From contig NC_079877.1 in assembly GCF_029227915.1 (NCBI RefSeq), positions 992,001-1,056,000 of the forward strand: a DNA stretch of 64,000 bases, read 5' to 3'. Position 1 is the stretch's first letter, and every line of letters starts with the position of its first letter. Both the position numbers and the translations under genes were made by a program. Positions 1 to 10,688 of the stretch are shown here, in pieces. This DNA comes from Hydractinia symbiolongicarpus (lineage: Eukaryota > Cnidaria > Hydrozoa > Anthoathecata > Hydractiniidae). Below the pieces are notes generated by a model that worked only from the letters and a program-made list of their open reading frames with translations, was not told the DNA's origin and ran no database searches.

Positions 1-10
1 CCCCGAACGA

Positions 11-28
11 TTTTTTAAATTATTTTTT
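11..28. other. Phased T6 tracts, predicted bend (one example per monomer)
   Basis: Two TTTTTT runs (11-16 and 23-28) have centres 12 bp apart, with AAATT between them. They are kept in nearly every monomer; the second run varies (TTTTTT, TCTTTT, TGTTTT, CCTTTT, CGTTTT). A/T tracts spaced at about one helical turn generally confer curvature, and curved DNA is common in satellites. The curvature itself is inference. Confidence 0.6.
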
Positions 29-58
29 CACCACTAAAACGCATAAGACTTGTAGTTT

Positions 59-80
59 TCAAAAATGTTTTCATTTTTGA
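59..80. repeat. 9-bp inverted repeat with TTTT loop (one per monomer)
   Basis: TCAAAAATG at 59-67 is the perfect reverse complement of CATTTTTGA at 72-80, with TTTT (68-71) between. The same dyad sits at the equivalent position of nearly every monomer, so the window carries about 315 copies. Variants often fall in the loop (CTTT at 8389, GTTT near 45527, a 3-nt loop near 50193, 51816 and 53845) or turn the outer C-G pair into T-G (the TTTTTAAAAATG subtypes). Some copies break the stem: ATAAATG near 10411, 12238 and 13861, and the copy near 26441. It could form a hairpin or cruciform, or be a dyad protein-binding site. Confidence 0.85.
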
Positions 81-125
81 TGAGACGCTGAATAAAAGAA
101 GTTTAATCGCCGACAAACAAAAACC

Positions 126-2840
126 GCGATTTCCCGTAAATCCCGAACTCGGCCCGTATAGTCAAAAGTATACAAAGAAAGTACTCAGGGAGTAAACTCA
201 TTTCCAGAACGATTTTTTAAATTATCTTTTCGTCACTAAAACGCATGAGACTTGTAGTTTTCAAAAATGTTTTCATTTTTGATGAGACGCTGAATAAAAG
301 ACGTTTAATCGCCGGCAAACGAAAACCAGCGATTTCCCGTAAATCCAGGACTCGGCCCGTATAGTCAAAAGTATACAAAGAAAGGACTCAGGAAGTAAAA
401 TCATTTTCAGAACGATTTTTTAAATTATTTTTTCGCCACTAAAACGCGTGAGACTTGTAGTTTTCAAAAATGTTTTCATTTTTGATAAAACGCTTAATGA
501 AAGAGGTTTAATCGCCGGCAAACGGAAACCCGCGATTTCCCGTAAATCCCGGACTCGGCCCGTATAGTCGAAAGTATACAAAGAAAGTACCCTGCGAGTA
601 AACTCATTTCCAGAACGATTTTTTAAATTATCTTTTCACCACTAAAAAGCAATGAGACTTGTAGTTTTCAAAAATGTTTTCATTTTTGATGAGACGCTGA
701 ATAAAAGAAGTTTAATCGCCGGCAAACGAAAACCCGCGATTTCCCATAAATCCCGGACTTGGCCCGTATAGTCGAATATATACAAAGAAAGTACCCTGTG
801 ATTAAACTCATTTCCAGTACGATTTTTTAAATTATCTTTTCACCACTAAAACGCATGAGACTCGTAGTTTTCAAAAATGTTTTCATTTTGATGAGACGCG
901 GAATAAAAGACGTTTAATCGCTGGCAAACGAAAACCCGCGATTTCCCGTAAATCCCGGACTCGGCCCGTATAGTCAAAAGTATACAAAGAAACTACCCAG
1001 GGAGTAAACTCATTCCCCGAACGATTTTTTAAATTATTTTTTCACCACTAAAACGCATAAGACTTGTAGTTTTCAAAAATGTTTTCATTTTTGATGAGAC
1101 GCTGAATAAAAGAAGTTTAATCGCCGACAAACAAAAACCCGCGATTTCCCGTAAATCCCGGACTCGGCCCGTATAGTCAAAAGTATACAAAGAAAGTACC
1201 CAGGGAGTAAACTCATTTCCCGAACGATTTTTTAAATTATTTTTTCGCCACTAAAACGCGTGAGACTTGTAATTTTCAAAAATGTTTTCATTTTTGATAA
1301 GACGCTTAATGAAAGAGGTTTAATCGCCGGCAAACGGAAACCCGCGATTTCCCGTAAATCCCGGACTCGGCCCGTATAGTCGAAAGTATACAAAGAAAGT
1401 ACCCTGCGAGTAAACTCATTTCCTGAACGATTTTTTAAATTATCTTTTCACCACTAAAACGCATGAGACTTGTAGTTTTCAAAAATGTTTTCATTTTTGA
1501 TGAGACGCTGAATAAAAGAAGTTTAATCGCCGGCAAACGAAAACCCGCGATTTCCCGTAAATCCCGGGCTTGGCCCGTATAGTCGAATATATACAAAGAA
1601 AGTACCCTGTGATTAAACTCATTTCCAGTACGATTTTTTAAATTATCTTTTCACCACTAAAACGCATGAGACTCGTAGTTTTCAAAAATGTTTTCATTTT
1701 TGATGAGACGCGGAATAAAAGAAGTTTAATCGCTGGCAAACAAAAACCCGCGATTTCCCGTAAATCCCGGACTCAGCCCGTATAGTCAAAAGTATACAAA
1801 GAAACTACCCAGGGAGTAAACTCATTTCCCGAACGATTTTTTAAATTATTTTTTCAACACTAAAACGCATAAGACTTGTAGTTTTCAAAAATGTTTTCAT
1901 TTTTGATGAGACGCTGAATAAAAGAAGTTTAATCGCCGGCAAACGAAAACCAGCGATTTCCCGTACATCCAGGACTCGGCCCGTATAGTCAAAAGTATAC
2001 AAAGAAAGTACTCAGGGAGTAAACGCATTTCCAGAACGATTTTTTAAATTATCTTTTCACCACTAAAACGCATGAGACTCGTAGTTTTCAAAAATGTTTT
2101 CATTTTTGATGAGACGCGGAATAAAAGAAGTTTAATTGCTGGCAAACGAAAACCCGCGATTTCCCGTAAATCCCGGACTCAGCCCGTGTAGTCAAAAGTA
2201 TACAAAGAAACTACCCAGGGAGTAAACTCATTTCCCGAACGATTTTTTAAATTATTTTTTCAACACTAAAACGCATAAGACTTGTAGTTTTCAAAAATGT
2301 TTTCATTTTTGATGAGACGCTGAATAAAAGAAGTTTAATCGCCGGCAAACGAAAACCAGCGATTTCCCGTAAATCCAGGACTCGGCCCGTATAGTCAAAA
2401 GTATACAAAGAAAGTACTCAGGGAGTAAACTCATTTCCAGAACGATTTTTTAAATTATCTTTTCACCACTAAAACGCATGAGACTTGTAGTTTTCAAAAA
2501 TGTTTTCATTTTTAATGAGACGCTGAATAAAAGACGTTTAATCGCCGGCAAACGAAAACAAGCGATTTCCCGTAAATCCAGGACTCGGCCCGTATAGTCA
2601 AAAGTATACAAAGAAAGTACTCAGGGAGTAAACTCATTTCCAGAACGATTTTTTAAATTATCTTTTCACCACTAAAACGCATGAGACTCGTAGTTTTCAA
2701 AAATGTTTTCATTTTTGATGAGACGCGGAATAAAAGAAGTTTAATCGCTGGCAAACGAAAACCCGCGATTTCCCGTAAATCCCGGATTAGCCCGTATAGT
2801 CAAAAGTATACAAAGAAACTACCCAGGGAGTAAACTCATT
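126..2840 (+). repeat. Higher-order copy A1, 13.4 monomers (partner at 4794)
   Basis: This segment matches 4794-7508 at an offset of 4668 bp (23 monomers). Shared private variants include CCCGAACTCGG (near 143 and 4811), TCGTCACTAAA (near 229 and 4897), AAATCATTTTCAG (397 and 5065), an inserted base giving AAAAGCAATGAG (645 and 5314), a lost T in CATTTTGATGAG (888 and 5554), CATTCCCCGAACG (1011 and 5679), CTTGTAATTTTC (1264 and 5934), CCCGTGTAG (2188 and 6856) and TTTTTAATGAGA (2511 and 7179). The match ends where 2840 reads TCCCGAACG with CACCAC but 7508 reads TCCCGTACG with CAACAC. Confidence 0.85.
1138..1171. other. CCCG boxes at ~10-bp spacing (one example per monomer)
   Basis: In the monomer starting at 1023, CCCG occurs at 1138, 1148, 1157 and 1168, with spacings of 10, 9 and 11 bp, so all four lie on about the same helix face. 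The block is the GC-richest part of the unit. The second and third boxes (TTTCCCGTAAATCCCG) are the most constant. The first is often CCAGCG or CTAGCG, and the third is often CCAGG, CTCGG or CCCGAG, depending on subtype. A role in protein binding is speculative. Confidence 0.6.
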
Positions 2841-2984
2841 TCCCGAACGATTTTTTAAATTATTTTTTCACCACTAAAACGCATAAGACTTGTAGTTTTC
2901 AAAAATGTTTTCATTTTTGATGAGACGCTGAATAAAAGAAGTTTAATCGCCGGCAAACGGAAACCAGCGATTTCCCGTAAATCC

Positions 2985-3594
2985 CGGACTCGGCCCGTAT
3001 AGTCGAAAGTATATAAAGAAAGTACCCTGCGAGTAAACTCATTTCCAGAACGATTTTTTAAATTATCTTTTCACCACTAAAACGCATGAGACTTGTAGTT
3101 TTCAAAAATGTTTTCATTTTTGATGAGACGCTGAATAAAAGAAGTTTAATCGCCGGCAAACCTAAACCCGCGATTTCCCGTAAATCCCGGGCTTGGCCCG
3201 TATAGTCGAATATATACAAAGAACGTACCCTGTGATTAAACTCATTTCCAGTACGATTTTTTAAATTATCTTTTTACCACTAAAACGCATGAGACTTGTA
3301 GTTTTCAAAAATGTTTTCATTTTTGATGAGACGCTGAATAAAAGAAGTTTAATCGCCGGCAAACGAAAACCCGCGATTTTCCGTAAATCCCGGGCTTGGC
3401 CCGTATAGTCAAATATATACGAAGAAAGTACCCTGTAAGTAAACTCATTTCCAGAACGATTTTTTAAATTATCTTTTCACCACTAAAACGCATGAGACTC
3501 GTAGTTTTCAAAAATGTTTTCATTTTTGATGAGACGCTGAATAAAAGACGTTTAATCGCCGGCAAACGAAAACCAGCGATTTCCCGTAAATCCC
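2985..3594 (+). repeat. 3-monomer higher-order unit, copy 1
   Basis: This 609-bp unit is followed directly by a second copy. Shared rare variants are CGAAAGTATATAAAGAA (3004 and 3613), GGCAAACCTAAACCCG (3157 and 3766), TCTTTTTACCAC and ATTTTCCGTAAATCC (3376 and 3985). The trimer is marked by the unusual CCTAAACCCG monomer, which reappears near 18586 and 21628. Confidence 0.8.
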
Positions 3595-4203
3595 GGACTC
3601 GGCCCGTATAGTCGAAAGTATATAAAGAATGTACCCTGCGAGTAAACTCATTTCCAGAACGATTTTTTAAATTATCTTTTCACCACTAAAACGCATGAGA
3701 CTTGTAGTTTTCAAAAATGTTTTCATTTTTGATGAGACGCTGAATAAAAGAAGTTTAATCGCCGGCAAACCTAAACCCGCGATTTCCCGTAAATCCCGGG
3801 CTTGGCCCGTATAGTCGAATATATACAAAGAACGTACCCTGTGATTAAACTCATTTCCAGTACGATTTTTTAAATTATCTTTTTACCACTAAAACGCATG
3901 AGACTTGTAGTTTTCAAAAATGTTTTCATTTTTGATGAGACGCTGAATAAAAGAAGTTTAATCGCCGGCAAACGAAAACCCGCGATTTTCCGTAAATCCC
4001 GGGCTTGGCCCGTATAGTCAAATATATACAAAGAAAGTACCCTGTGAGTAAACTCATTTCCAGAACGATTTTTTAAATTATCTTTTCACCACTAAAACGC
4101 ATGAGACTCGTAGTTTTCAAAAATGTTTTCATTTTTGATGAGACGCTGAATAAAAGACGTTTAATCGCCGGCAAACGAAAACCAGCGATTTCCCGTAAAT
4201 CCA
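3595..4203 (+). repeat. 3-monomer higher-order unit, copy 2
   Basis: This is the tandem partner of 2985-3594 at an offset of 609 bp. It differs at a few bases, for example AAAGAATGTACC against AAAGAAAGTACC and CTGTGAGT against CTGTAAGT. Past about 4200 the sequence switches to a CCAGGACTCGG tail and enters the next repeated block. Confidence 0.75.
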
Positions 4204-4815
4204 GGACTCGGCCCGTATAGTCAAAAGTATACAAAGAAAGGACTCAGGAAGTAAACTCATTTTCAGAACAATTTTTTAAATTATTTTTTCGCCACTAAAA
4301 CGCGTGAGACTTGTAGTTTTCAAAAATGTTTTCATTTTTGATAAAACGCTTAATGAAAGAGGTTTAATCGCCGGCAAACGGAAACCCGCGATTTCCCGTA
4401 AATCCCGGACTCGGCCCGTATAGTCGAAAGTATACAAAGAAAGTACCCTGCGAGTAAACTCATTTCCAGAACGATTTTTTAAATTATCTTTTCACCACTA
4501 AAAAGCAATGAGACTTGTAATTTTCAAAAATGTTTTCATTTTTAATGAGACGCTGAATAAAAGAAGTTTAATCGCCGGCAAACGAAAACCCGCGATTTCC
4601 CGTAAATCCCGGACTTGGCCCGTATAGTCGAATATATACAAAGAAAGTACCCTGTGATTAAACTCATTTCCAGTACGATTTTTTAAATTATCTTTTCACC
4701 ACTAAAACGCATGAGACTCGTAGTTTTCAAAAATGTTTTCATTTTGATGAGACGCGGAATAAAAGACGTTTAATCGCTGGCAAACGAAAACCCGCGATTT
4801 CCCGTAAATCCCGAA
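4130..4815 (+). repeat. 3.4-monomer segment, second of three copies
   Basis: This segment resembles 272-960 (offset 3856 bp) and 4942-5627 (offset 812 bp, 4 monomers). Diagnostics are AAAGGACTCAGGAAGTAAA (4237), the GATAAAACGCTTAATGAAAG variant, the AAAAGCAATGAG insertion and the CATTTTGATGAG deletion. The 812-bp spacing of the two right-hand copies shows a local 4-mer duplication inside the 23-mer-distance repeat. Confidence 0.75.
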
Positions 4816-7508
4816 CTCGGCCCGTATAGTCAAAAGTATACAAAGAAAGTACTCAGGGAGTAAACTCATTTCCAGAACGATTTTTTAAATTATCTTTTCG
4901 TCACTAAAGCGCATGAGACTTGTAGTTTTCAAAAATGTTTTCATTTTTGATGAGACGCTGAATAAAAGACGTTTAATCGCCGGCAAACGAAAACCAGCGA
5001 TTTCCCGTAAATCCAGGACTCGGCCCGTATAGTCAAAAGTATACAAAGAAAGGACTCAGGAAGTAAAATCATTTTCAGAACGATTTTTTAAATTATTTTT
5101 TCGCCACTAAAACGCGTGAGACTTGTAGTTTTCAAAAATGTTTTCATTTTTGATAAAACGCTTAATGAAAGAGGTTTAATCGCCGGCAAACGGAAACCCG
5201 CGATTTCCCGTAAATCCCGGACTCGGCCCGTATAGTCGAAAGTATACAAAGAAAGTACCCTGCGAGTAAACTCATTTCCAGAACGATTTTTTAAATTATA
5301 TTTTCACTACTAAAAAGCAATGAGACTTGTAGTTTTCAAAAATGTTTTCATTTTTGATGAGACGCTGAATAAAAGAAGTTTAATCGCCGGCAAACGAAAA
5401 ACCGCGATTTCCCATAAATCCCGGACTTGGCCCGTATAGTCGAATATATACAAAGAAAGTACCCTGTGATTAAACTCATTTCCAGTACGATTTTTTAAAT
5501 TATCTTTTCACCACTAAAACGCATGAGACTCGTAGTTTTCAAAAATGTTTTCATTTTGATGAGACGCGGAATAAAAGACGTTTAATCGCTGGCAAACGAA
5601 AACCCGCGATTTCCCGTAAATCCCGGATTCGGCCCGTATAGTCAAAAGTATACAAAGAAACTACCCAGGGAGTAAACTCATTCCCCGAACGATTTTTTAA
5701 ATTATTTTTTCACCACTAAAACGCATAAGACTTGTAGTTTTCAAAAATGTTTTCATTTTTGATGAGACGCTGAATAAAAGAAGTTTAATCGCCGACAAAC
5801 AAAAACCCGCGATTTCCCGTAAATCCCGGACTCGGCCCGTATAGTCAAAAGTATACAAAGAAAGTACCCAGGGAGTAAACTCATTTCCCGAACGATTTTT
5901 TAAATTATTTTTTCGCCACTAAAACGCGTGAGACTTGTAATTTTCAAAAATGTTTTCATTTTTGATAAGACGCTTAATGAAAGAGGTTTAATCGCCGGCA
6001 AACGGAAACCCGCGATTTCCCGTAAATCCCGGACTCGGCCCGTATAGTCGAAAGTATACAAAGAAAGTACCTTGCGAGTAAACTCATTTCCAGAACGATT
6101 TTTTAAATTATCTTTTCACCACTAAAACGCATGAGACTTGTAGTTTTCAAAAATGTTTTCATTTTTGATGAGACGCTGAATAAAAGAAGTTTAATCGCCG
6201 GCAAACGAAAACCCGCGATTTCCCGTAAATCCCGGGCTTGGCCCGTATAGTCGAATATATACAAAGAAAGTACCCTGTGATTAAACTCATTTCCAGTACG
6301 ATTTTTTAAATTATCTTTTCACCACTAAAACGCATGAGACTCGTAGTTTTCAAAAATGTTTTCATTTTTGATGAGACGCGGAATAAAAGAAGTTTAATCG
6401 CTGGCAAACAAAAACGCGCGATTTCCCGTAAATCCCGGACTCAGCCCGTATAGTCAAAAGTATACAAAGAAACTACCCAGGGAGTAAACTCATTTCCCGA
6501 ACGATTTTTTAAATTATTTTTTCAACACTAAAACGCATAAGACTTGTAGTTTTCAAAAAAGTTTTCATTTTTGATGAGACGCTGAATAAAAGAAGTTTAA
6601 TCGCCGGCAAACGAAAACCAGCGATTTCCCGTAAATCCAGGACTCGGCCCGTATAGTCAAAAGTATACAAAGAAAGTACTCAGGGAGTAAACTCATTTCC
6701 AGAACGATTTTTTAAATTATCTTTTCACCACTAAAACGCATGAGACTCGTAGTTTTCAAAAATGTTTTCATTTTTGATGAGACGCGGAATAAAAGATGTT
6801 TAATTGCTGGCAAACGAAAACCCGCGATTTCCCGTAAATCCCGGACTCAGCCCGTGTAGTCAAAAGTATACAAAGAAACTACCCAGGGAGTAAACTCATT
6901 TCCCGAACGATTTTTTAAATTATTTTTTCAACACTAAAACGCATAAGACTTGTAGTTTTCAAAAATGTTTTCATTTTTGATGAGACGCTGAATAAAAGAA
7001 GTTTAATCGCCGGCAAACGAAAACCAGCGATTTCCCGTAAATCCAGGACTCGGCCCGTATAGTCAAAAGTATACAAAGAAAGTACTCAGGGAGTAAACTC
7101 ATTTCCAGAACGATTTTTTAAATTATCTTTTCACCACTAAAACGCATGAGACTTGTAGTTTTCAAAAATGTTTTCATTTTTAATGAGACGCTGAATAAAA
7201 GACGTTTAATCGCCGGCAAACGAAAACAAGCGATTTCCCGTAAATCCAGGACTCGGCCCGTATAGTCAAAAGTATACAAAGAAAGTACTCAGGGAGTAAA
7301 CTCATTTCCAGAACGATTTTTTAAATTATCTTTTCACCACTAAAACGCATGAGACTCGTAGTTTTCAAAAATGTTTTCATTTTTGATGAGACGCGGAATA
7401 AAAGAAGTTTAATCGCTGGCAAACGAAAACCCGCGATTTCCCGTAAATCCCGGACTCAGCCCGTATAGTCAAAAGTATACAAAGAAACTACCCAGGGAGT
7501 AAACTCAT
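4794..7508 (+). repeat. Higher-order copy A2, 13.4 monomers (partner at 126)
   Basis: This is the partner of 126-2840 at a constant 4668-bp offset. Differences I noticed are few: CTTGCGAG with CCAGAACG near 6070 against CTGCGAG with CCTGAACG near 1405, AAAAAGTTTTC near 6557 against AAAAATGTTTTC, and CCCGGACTCAGCCCG near 7450 against the shortened CCCGGATTAGCCCG near 2781. The short form in copy A1 is therefore a private 2-bp loss. Confidence 0.85.
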
Positions 7509-8049
7509 TTCCCGTACGATTTTTTAAATTATTTTTTCAACACTAAAACGCATAAGACTTGTAGTTTTCAAAAATGTTTTTATTTTTGATGAGACGCTGA
7601 ATAAAAGAAGTTTAATCGCCGGCAAACGAAAACCAGCGATTTCCCGTAAATCCCGGACTCGGCCCGTATAGTCAAAAGTATACAAAGAAAGTACTCAGGG
7701 AGTAAACTCATTTCCAGAACGATTTTTTAAATTATTTTTTCGCCACTAAAACGCATGAAACTTGTAGTTTTCAAAAATGCTTTCATTTTTCATGAGACGC
7801 TGAATGAAAGAGGTTCAATCGCCGGCAAACGAAAACCCGCGATTTCCCGTAAATCCCGAGCTAGTCCCGTTTAGTCGAATGTATACAAAGAAAGTACCCA
7901 GGGAGTTAACTCATTTCCAGAACGATTTTTTAAATTATCTTTTCACCACTAAGACGCATGAGACTTGTAGTTTTTAAAAATGTTTTCATTTTTGATGAGA
8001 CGCTGAATAAAAGACGTTTAATCGCCGGCAAACGAAAACCAGCGATTTC
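7509..8049 (+). repeat. Transitional satellite monomers
   Basis: About 2.7 monomers lie between two higher-order blocks. One unit carries TTTTTCATGAGACG, GAATGAAAGAGGTTCAATCG and CCCGAGCTAGTCCCGTTTAG (7787-7880), a subtype seen again near 12456 and 14081. A 65-codon open frame (7958-8155) spans the last monomer and continues into the next block. It arises from satellite variants and has no coding support. Confidence 0.8.
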
Positions 8050-9470
8050 ATGTAAATCTCGAGCTAGGCCCGTTCAGTCGAATGTATACAAAGAAAGTAC
8101 CCAGGGAGTAAACTCATTTCTAGAACGATTTTTTAAATTATCTTTTCACCACTAAGACGCATGAGACTTGTAGTTTTCAAAAATGTTTTCATTTTTGATG
8201 AGACGCTGAATAAAAGTCGTTTAATCGCCGGCAAACGAAAACCAGCGATTTCCCGTAAATCCAGGACTCGGCCCGTATAGTCAAAAGTATACAAAGAAAG
8301 TACTCAGGGAGTAAACTCATTTCCAGAACGATTTTTTAAATTATCGTTTCACCACTAAAACGCATGAGACTTGTAGTTTTCAAAAATGCTTTCATTTTTG
8401 ATGAGACGCTGAATAAAAGAAGTTTAATCGCCGGCAAACGAAAACCCGCGATTTCCCGTAAATCCCGGGCTTGGCCCGTATAGTCGAATATATACAAAGA
8501 AAGTACCCTGTGAGTAAACTCATTTCCAGAACGATTTTTTAAATTATCTTTTCACCACTAAAACGCATGAGACTCGTAGTTTTCAAAAATGTTTTCATTT
8601 TTGATGAGACGCGGAATAAAAGAAGTTTAATCGCTGGCAAACGAAAACCCGCGATTTCCCGTAAATCCCGGACTCAGCCCGTATAGTCAAAAGTATACAA
8701 AGAAACTACCCAGCGAGTAAACTCATTTCCCGAACAATTTTTTAAATTATTTTTTCAACACTAAAACGCATAAGACTTGTAGTTTTCAAAAATGTTTTCA
8801 TTTTTGATGAGACGCTGAATAAAAGAAGTTTAATCGCCGGCAAACGAAAACCAGCGATTTCCCGTAAATCCAGGACTCGGCCCGTATAGTCAAATGTATA
8901 CAAAGAAAGTACTCAGGGAGTAAACTCATTTCCAGAACGATTTTTTAAATTATCTTTTCACCACTAAAACGCATGAGACTTGTAGTTTTCAAAAATGTTT
9001 TCATTTTTAATGAGACGCTGAATAAAAGACGTTTAATCGCCGGCATACGAAAACAAGCGATTTCCCGTAAATCCAGGACTCGGCCCGTATAGTCAAAAGT
9101 ATACAAAGAAAGTACTCAGGGAGTAAACTCATTTCCAGAACGATTTTTTAAATTATCTTTTCACCACTAAAACGCATGAGACTCGTAGTTTTCAAAAATG
9201 TTTTCATTTTTGATGAGACGCGGAATAAAAGAAGTTTAATCGCTGGCAAACGAAAACCCGCGATTTCCCGTAAATCCCGGACTCAGCCCGTATAGTCAAA
9301 AGTATACAAAGAAACTACCCAGGGAGTAAACTCATTTCCCGTACGATTTTTTAAATTATTTTTTCAACACTAAAACGCATAAGACTTGTAGTTTTCAAAA
9401 ATGTTTTTATTTTTGATTAGACGCTGAATAAAAGACGTTTAATCGCCGGCAAACGAAAACCAGCGATTTC
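8050..9470 (+). repeat. Higher-order unit B, copy 1 (7 monomers)
   Basis: This unit starts at a monomer with the rare tail CTCGAGCTAGGCCCGTTCAG (8059), which recurs at 9480 (1421 bp, 7 monomers) and 10698 (1218 bp, 6 monomers). It also carries AAAAGTCGTTTAATCG (8214), TTATCGTTTCACC (8341), AATGCTTTCATT (8387), CCCAGCGAG (8709) and CGAACAATTTT (8732). Its first five monomers match copies 2 and 3; the last two differ. Confidence 0.8.
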
Positions 9471-10688
9471 CCGTAAATCTCGAGCTAGGCCCGTTCAGTC
9501 GAATGTATACAAAGAAAGTACCCAGGGAGTAAACTCATTTCTAGAACGATTTTTTAAATTATCTTTTCACCACTAAGACGCATGAGACTTGTAGTTTTCA
9601 AAAATGTTTTCATTTTTGATGAGACGCTGAATAAAAGTCGTTTAATCGCCGGCAAACGAAAACCAGCGATTTCCCGTAAATCCAGGACTCGGCCCGTATA
9701 GTCAAAAGTATACAAAGAAAGTACTCAGGAAGTAAACTCATTTCCAGAACGATTTTTTAAATTATCGTTTCACCACTAAAACGCATGAGACTTGTAGTTT
9801 TTAAAAATGCTTTCATTTTTGATGAGACGCTGAATAAAAGAAGTTTAATCGCCGGCAAACGAAAACCCGCGATTTCCCGTAAATCCCGGGCTTGGCCCGT
9901 ATAGTCGAATATATACAAAGAAAGTACCCTGTGAGTAAACTCATTTCCAGAACGATTTTTTAAATTATCTTTTCACCACTAAAACGCATGAGACTCGTAG
10001 TTTTCAAAAATGTTTTCATTTTTGATGAGACGCAGAATAAAAGAAGTTTAATCGCTGGCAAACGAAAACCCGCGATTTCCCGTAAATCCCGGACTCAGCC
10101 CGTATAGTCAAAAGTATACAAAGAAACTACCCAGCGAGTAAACTCATTTCCCGAACAATTTTTTAAATTATTTTTTCAACACTAAAACGCATAAGACTTG
10201 TAGTTTTTAAAAATGTTTTCATTTTTGATGAGACGCTGAATAAAAGAAGTTTAATCGCCGGCAAACGAAAACCAGCGATTTCCCGTAAATCCAGGACTCG
10301 GCCCGTATAGTCAAAAGTATACAAAGAAAGTACTCAGGGAGTAAACTCATTTCCAGAACGATTTTTTAAATTATCTTTTCACCACTAAAACGCATGAGAC
10401 TTGTAGTTTTCATAAATGTTTTCATTTTTGATGACACGCTAAATAAAAGAAGTTTAATCGCCGGCAAAAGAAAACCCGCGATTTCCCGTAAATCCCGGGC
10501 TTGGCCCGTATAGTCGAATATATACAAAGAAAGTACCCTGTGAGTAAACTCATTTCCATAACGATTTTTTAAATTATCTTTTCACCACTAAAACGCATGA
10601 GACTAGTAGTTTTCAAAAATGTTTTCATTTTTGATGAGACGCGGAATAAAAGAAGTTTAATCGCTGGCAAACGAAAACCAGCGATTTC
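9471..10688 (+). repeat. Higher-order unit B, copy 2 (6 monomers)
   Basis: This is the middle copy of the triplet. It repeats the GTTCAG, AAAAGTCG, TTATCG, AATGCTTTC, CAGCGAG and CGAACAATT markers in order, then diverges into a CATAAATGTTTTC / GACACGCTAAATAAAAG monomer (10409-10450) and a GACTAGTAG monomer (10602). At the 3' junction a GCGGAATAAAAG/GCTGGC monomer front joins a GCGATTTCCCGTAAATCTCG tail, placing the crossover in the region before about 10700. A 65-codon frame (10597-10794) spans this junction and is not a gene. Confidence 0.8.

Larger units (their letters stand above)
9..210 (+). repeat. Representative satellite monomer (202 bp)
   Basis: This is the first complete unit in the window; starting at GATTTTTTAAATT is an arbitrary choice of phase. 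In order it holds two T6 tracts (11-16, 23-28), an ACTAAAACGCATRAGACTTG block, a 9-bp-stem inverted repeat (59-80), a purine-rich stretch around GAATAAAAGAAGTTTAATCG, a GC-richer block with repeated CCCG, a variable segment around CCCGTATAGTC, a GTATAC palindrome, and the closing segment GAGTAAACTCATTTCC, which contains a small GAGT-AA-ACTC dyad. The monomer is 202 bp rather than 203 because one C is missing at the AAACCGCG site near 124. It has stop codons in every frame and no coding character. Confidence 0.95.

Noticed and set aside
90-130. CENP-B-box-like sequence on the minus strand (TTTTCGTTTGCCGGCGA)
   Set aside because: It shares TTCGTT with the mammalian CENP-B box but lacks the required later A and CGGG positions, so the match is no better than chance.
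3004-3020. TATA-like GTATATAAAG as a promoter
   Set aside because: It is a one-base variant of the GTATACAAAG segment present in every monomer. Nothing nearby suggests a transcription unit.
7958-8155. 65-codon plus-strand open frame, repeated at 10597-10794, and similar 60-codon frames at 50106, 51729 and 53758
   Set aside because: They span a satellite monomer and part of the next, appear only where a variant removes a stop, and repeat at higher-order spacings. There is no coding bias, start context or known domain.
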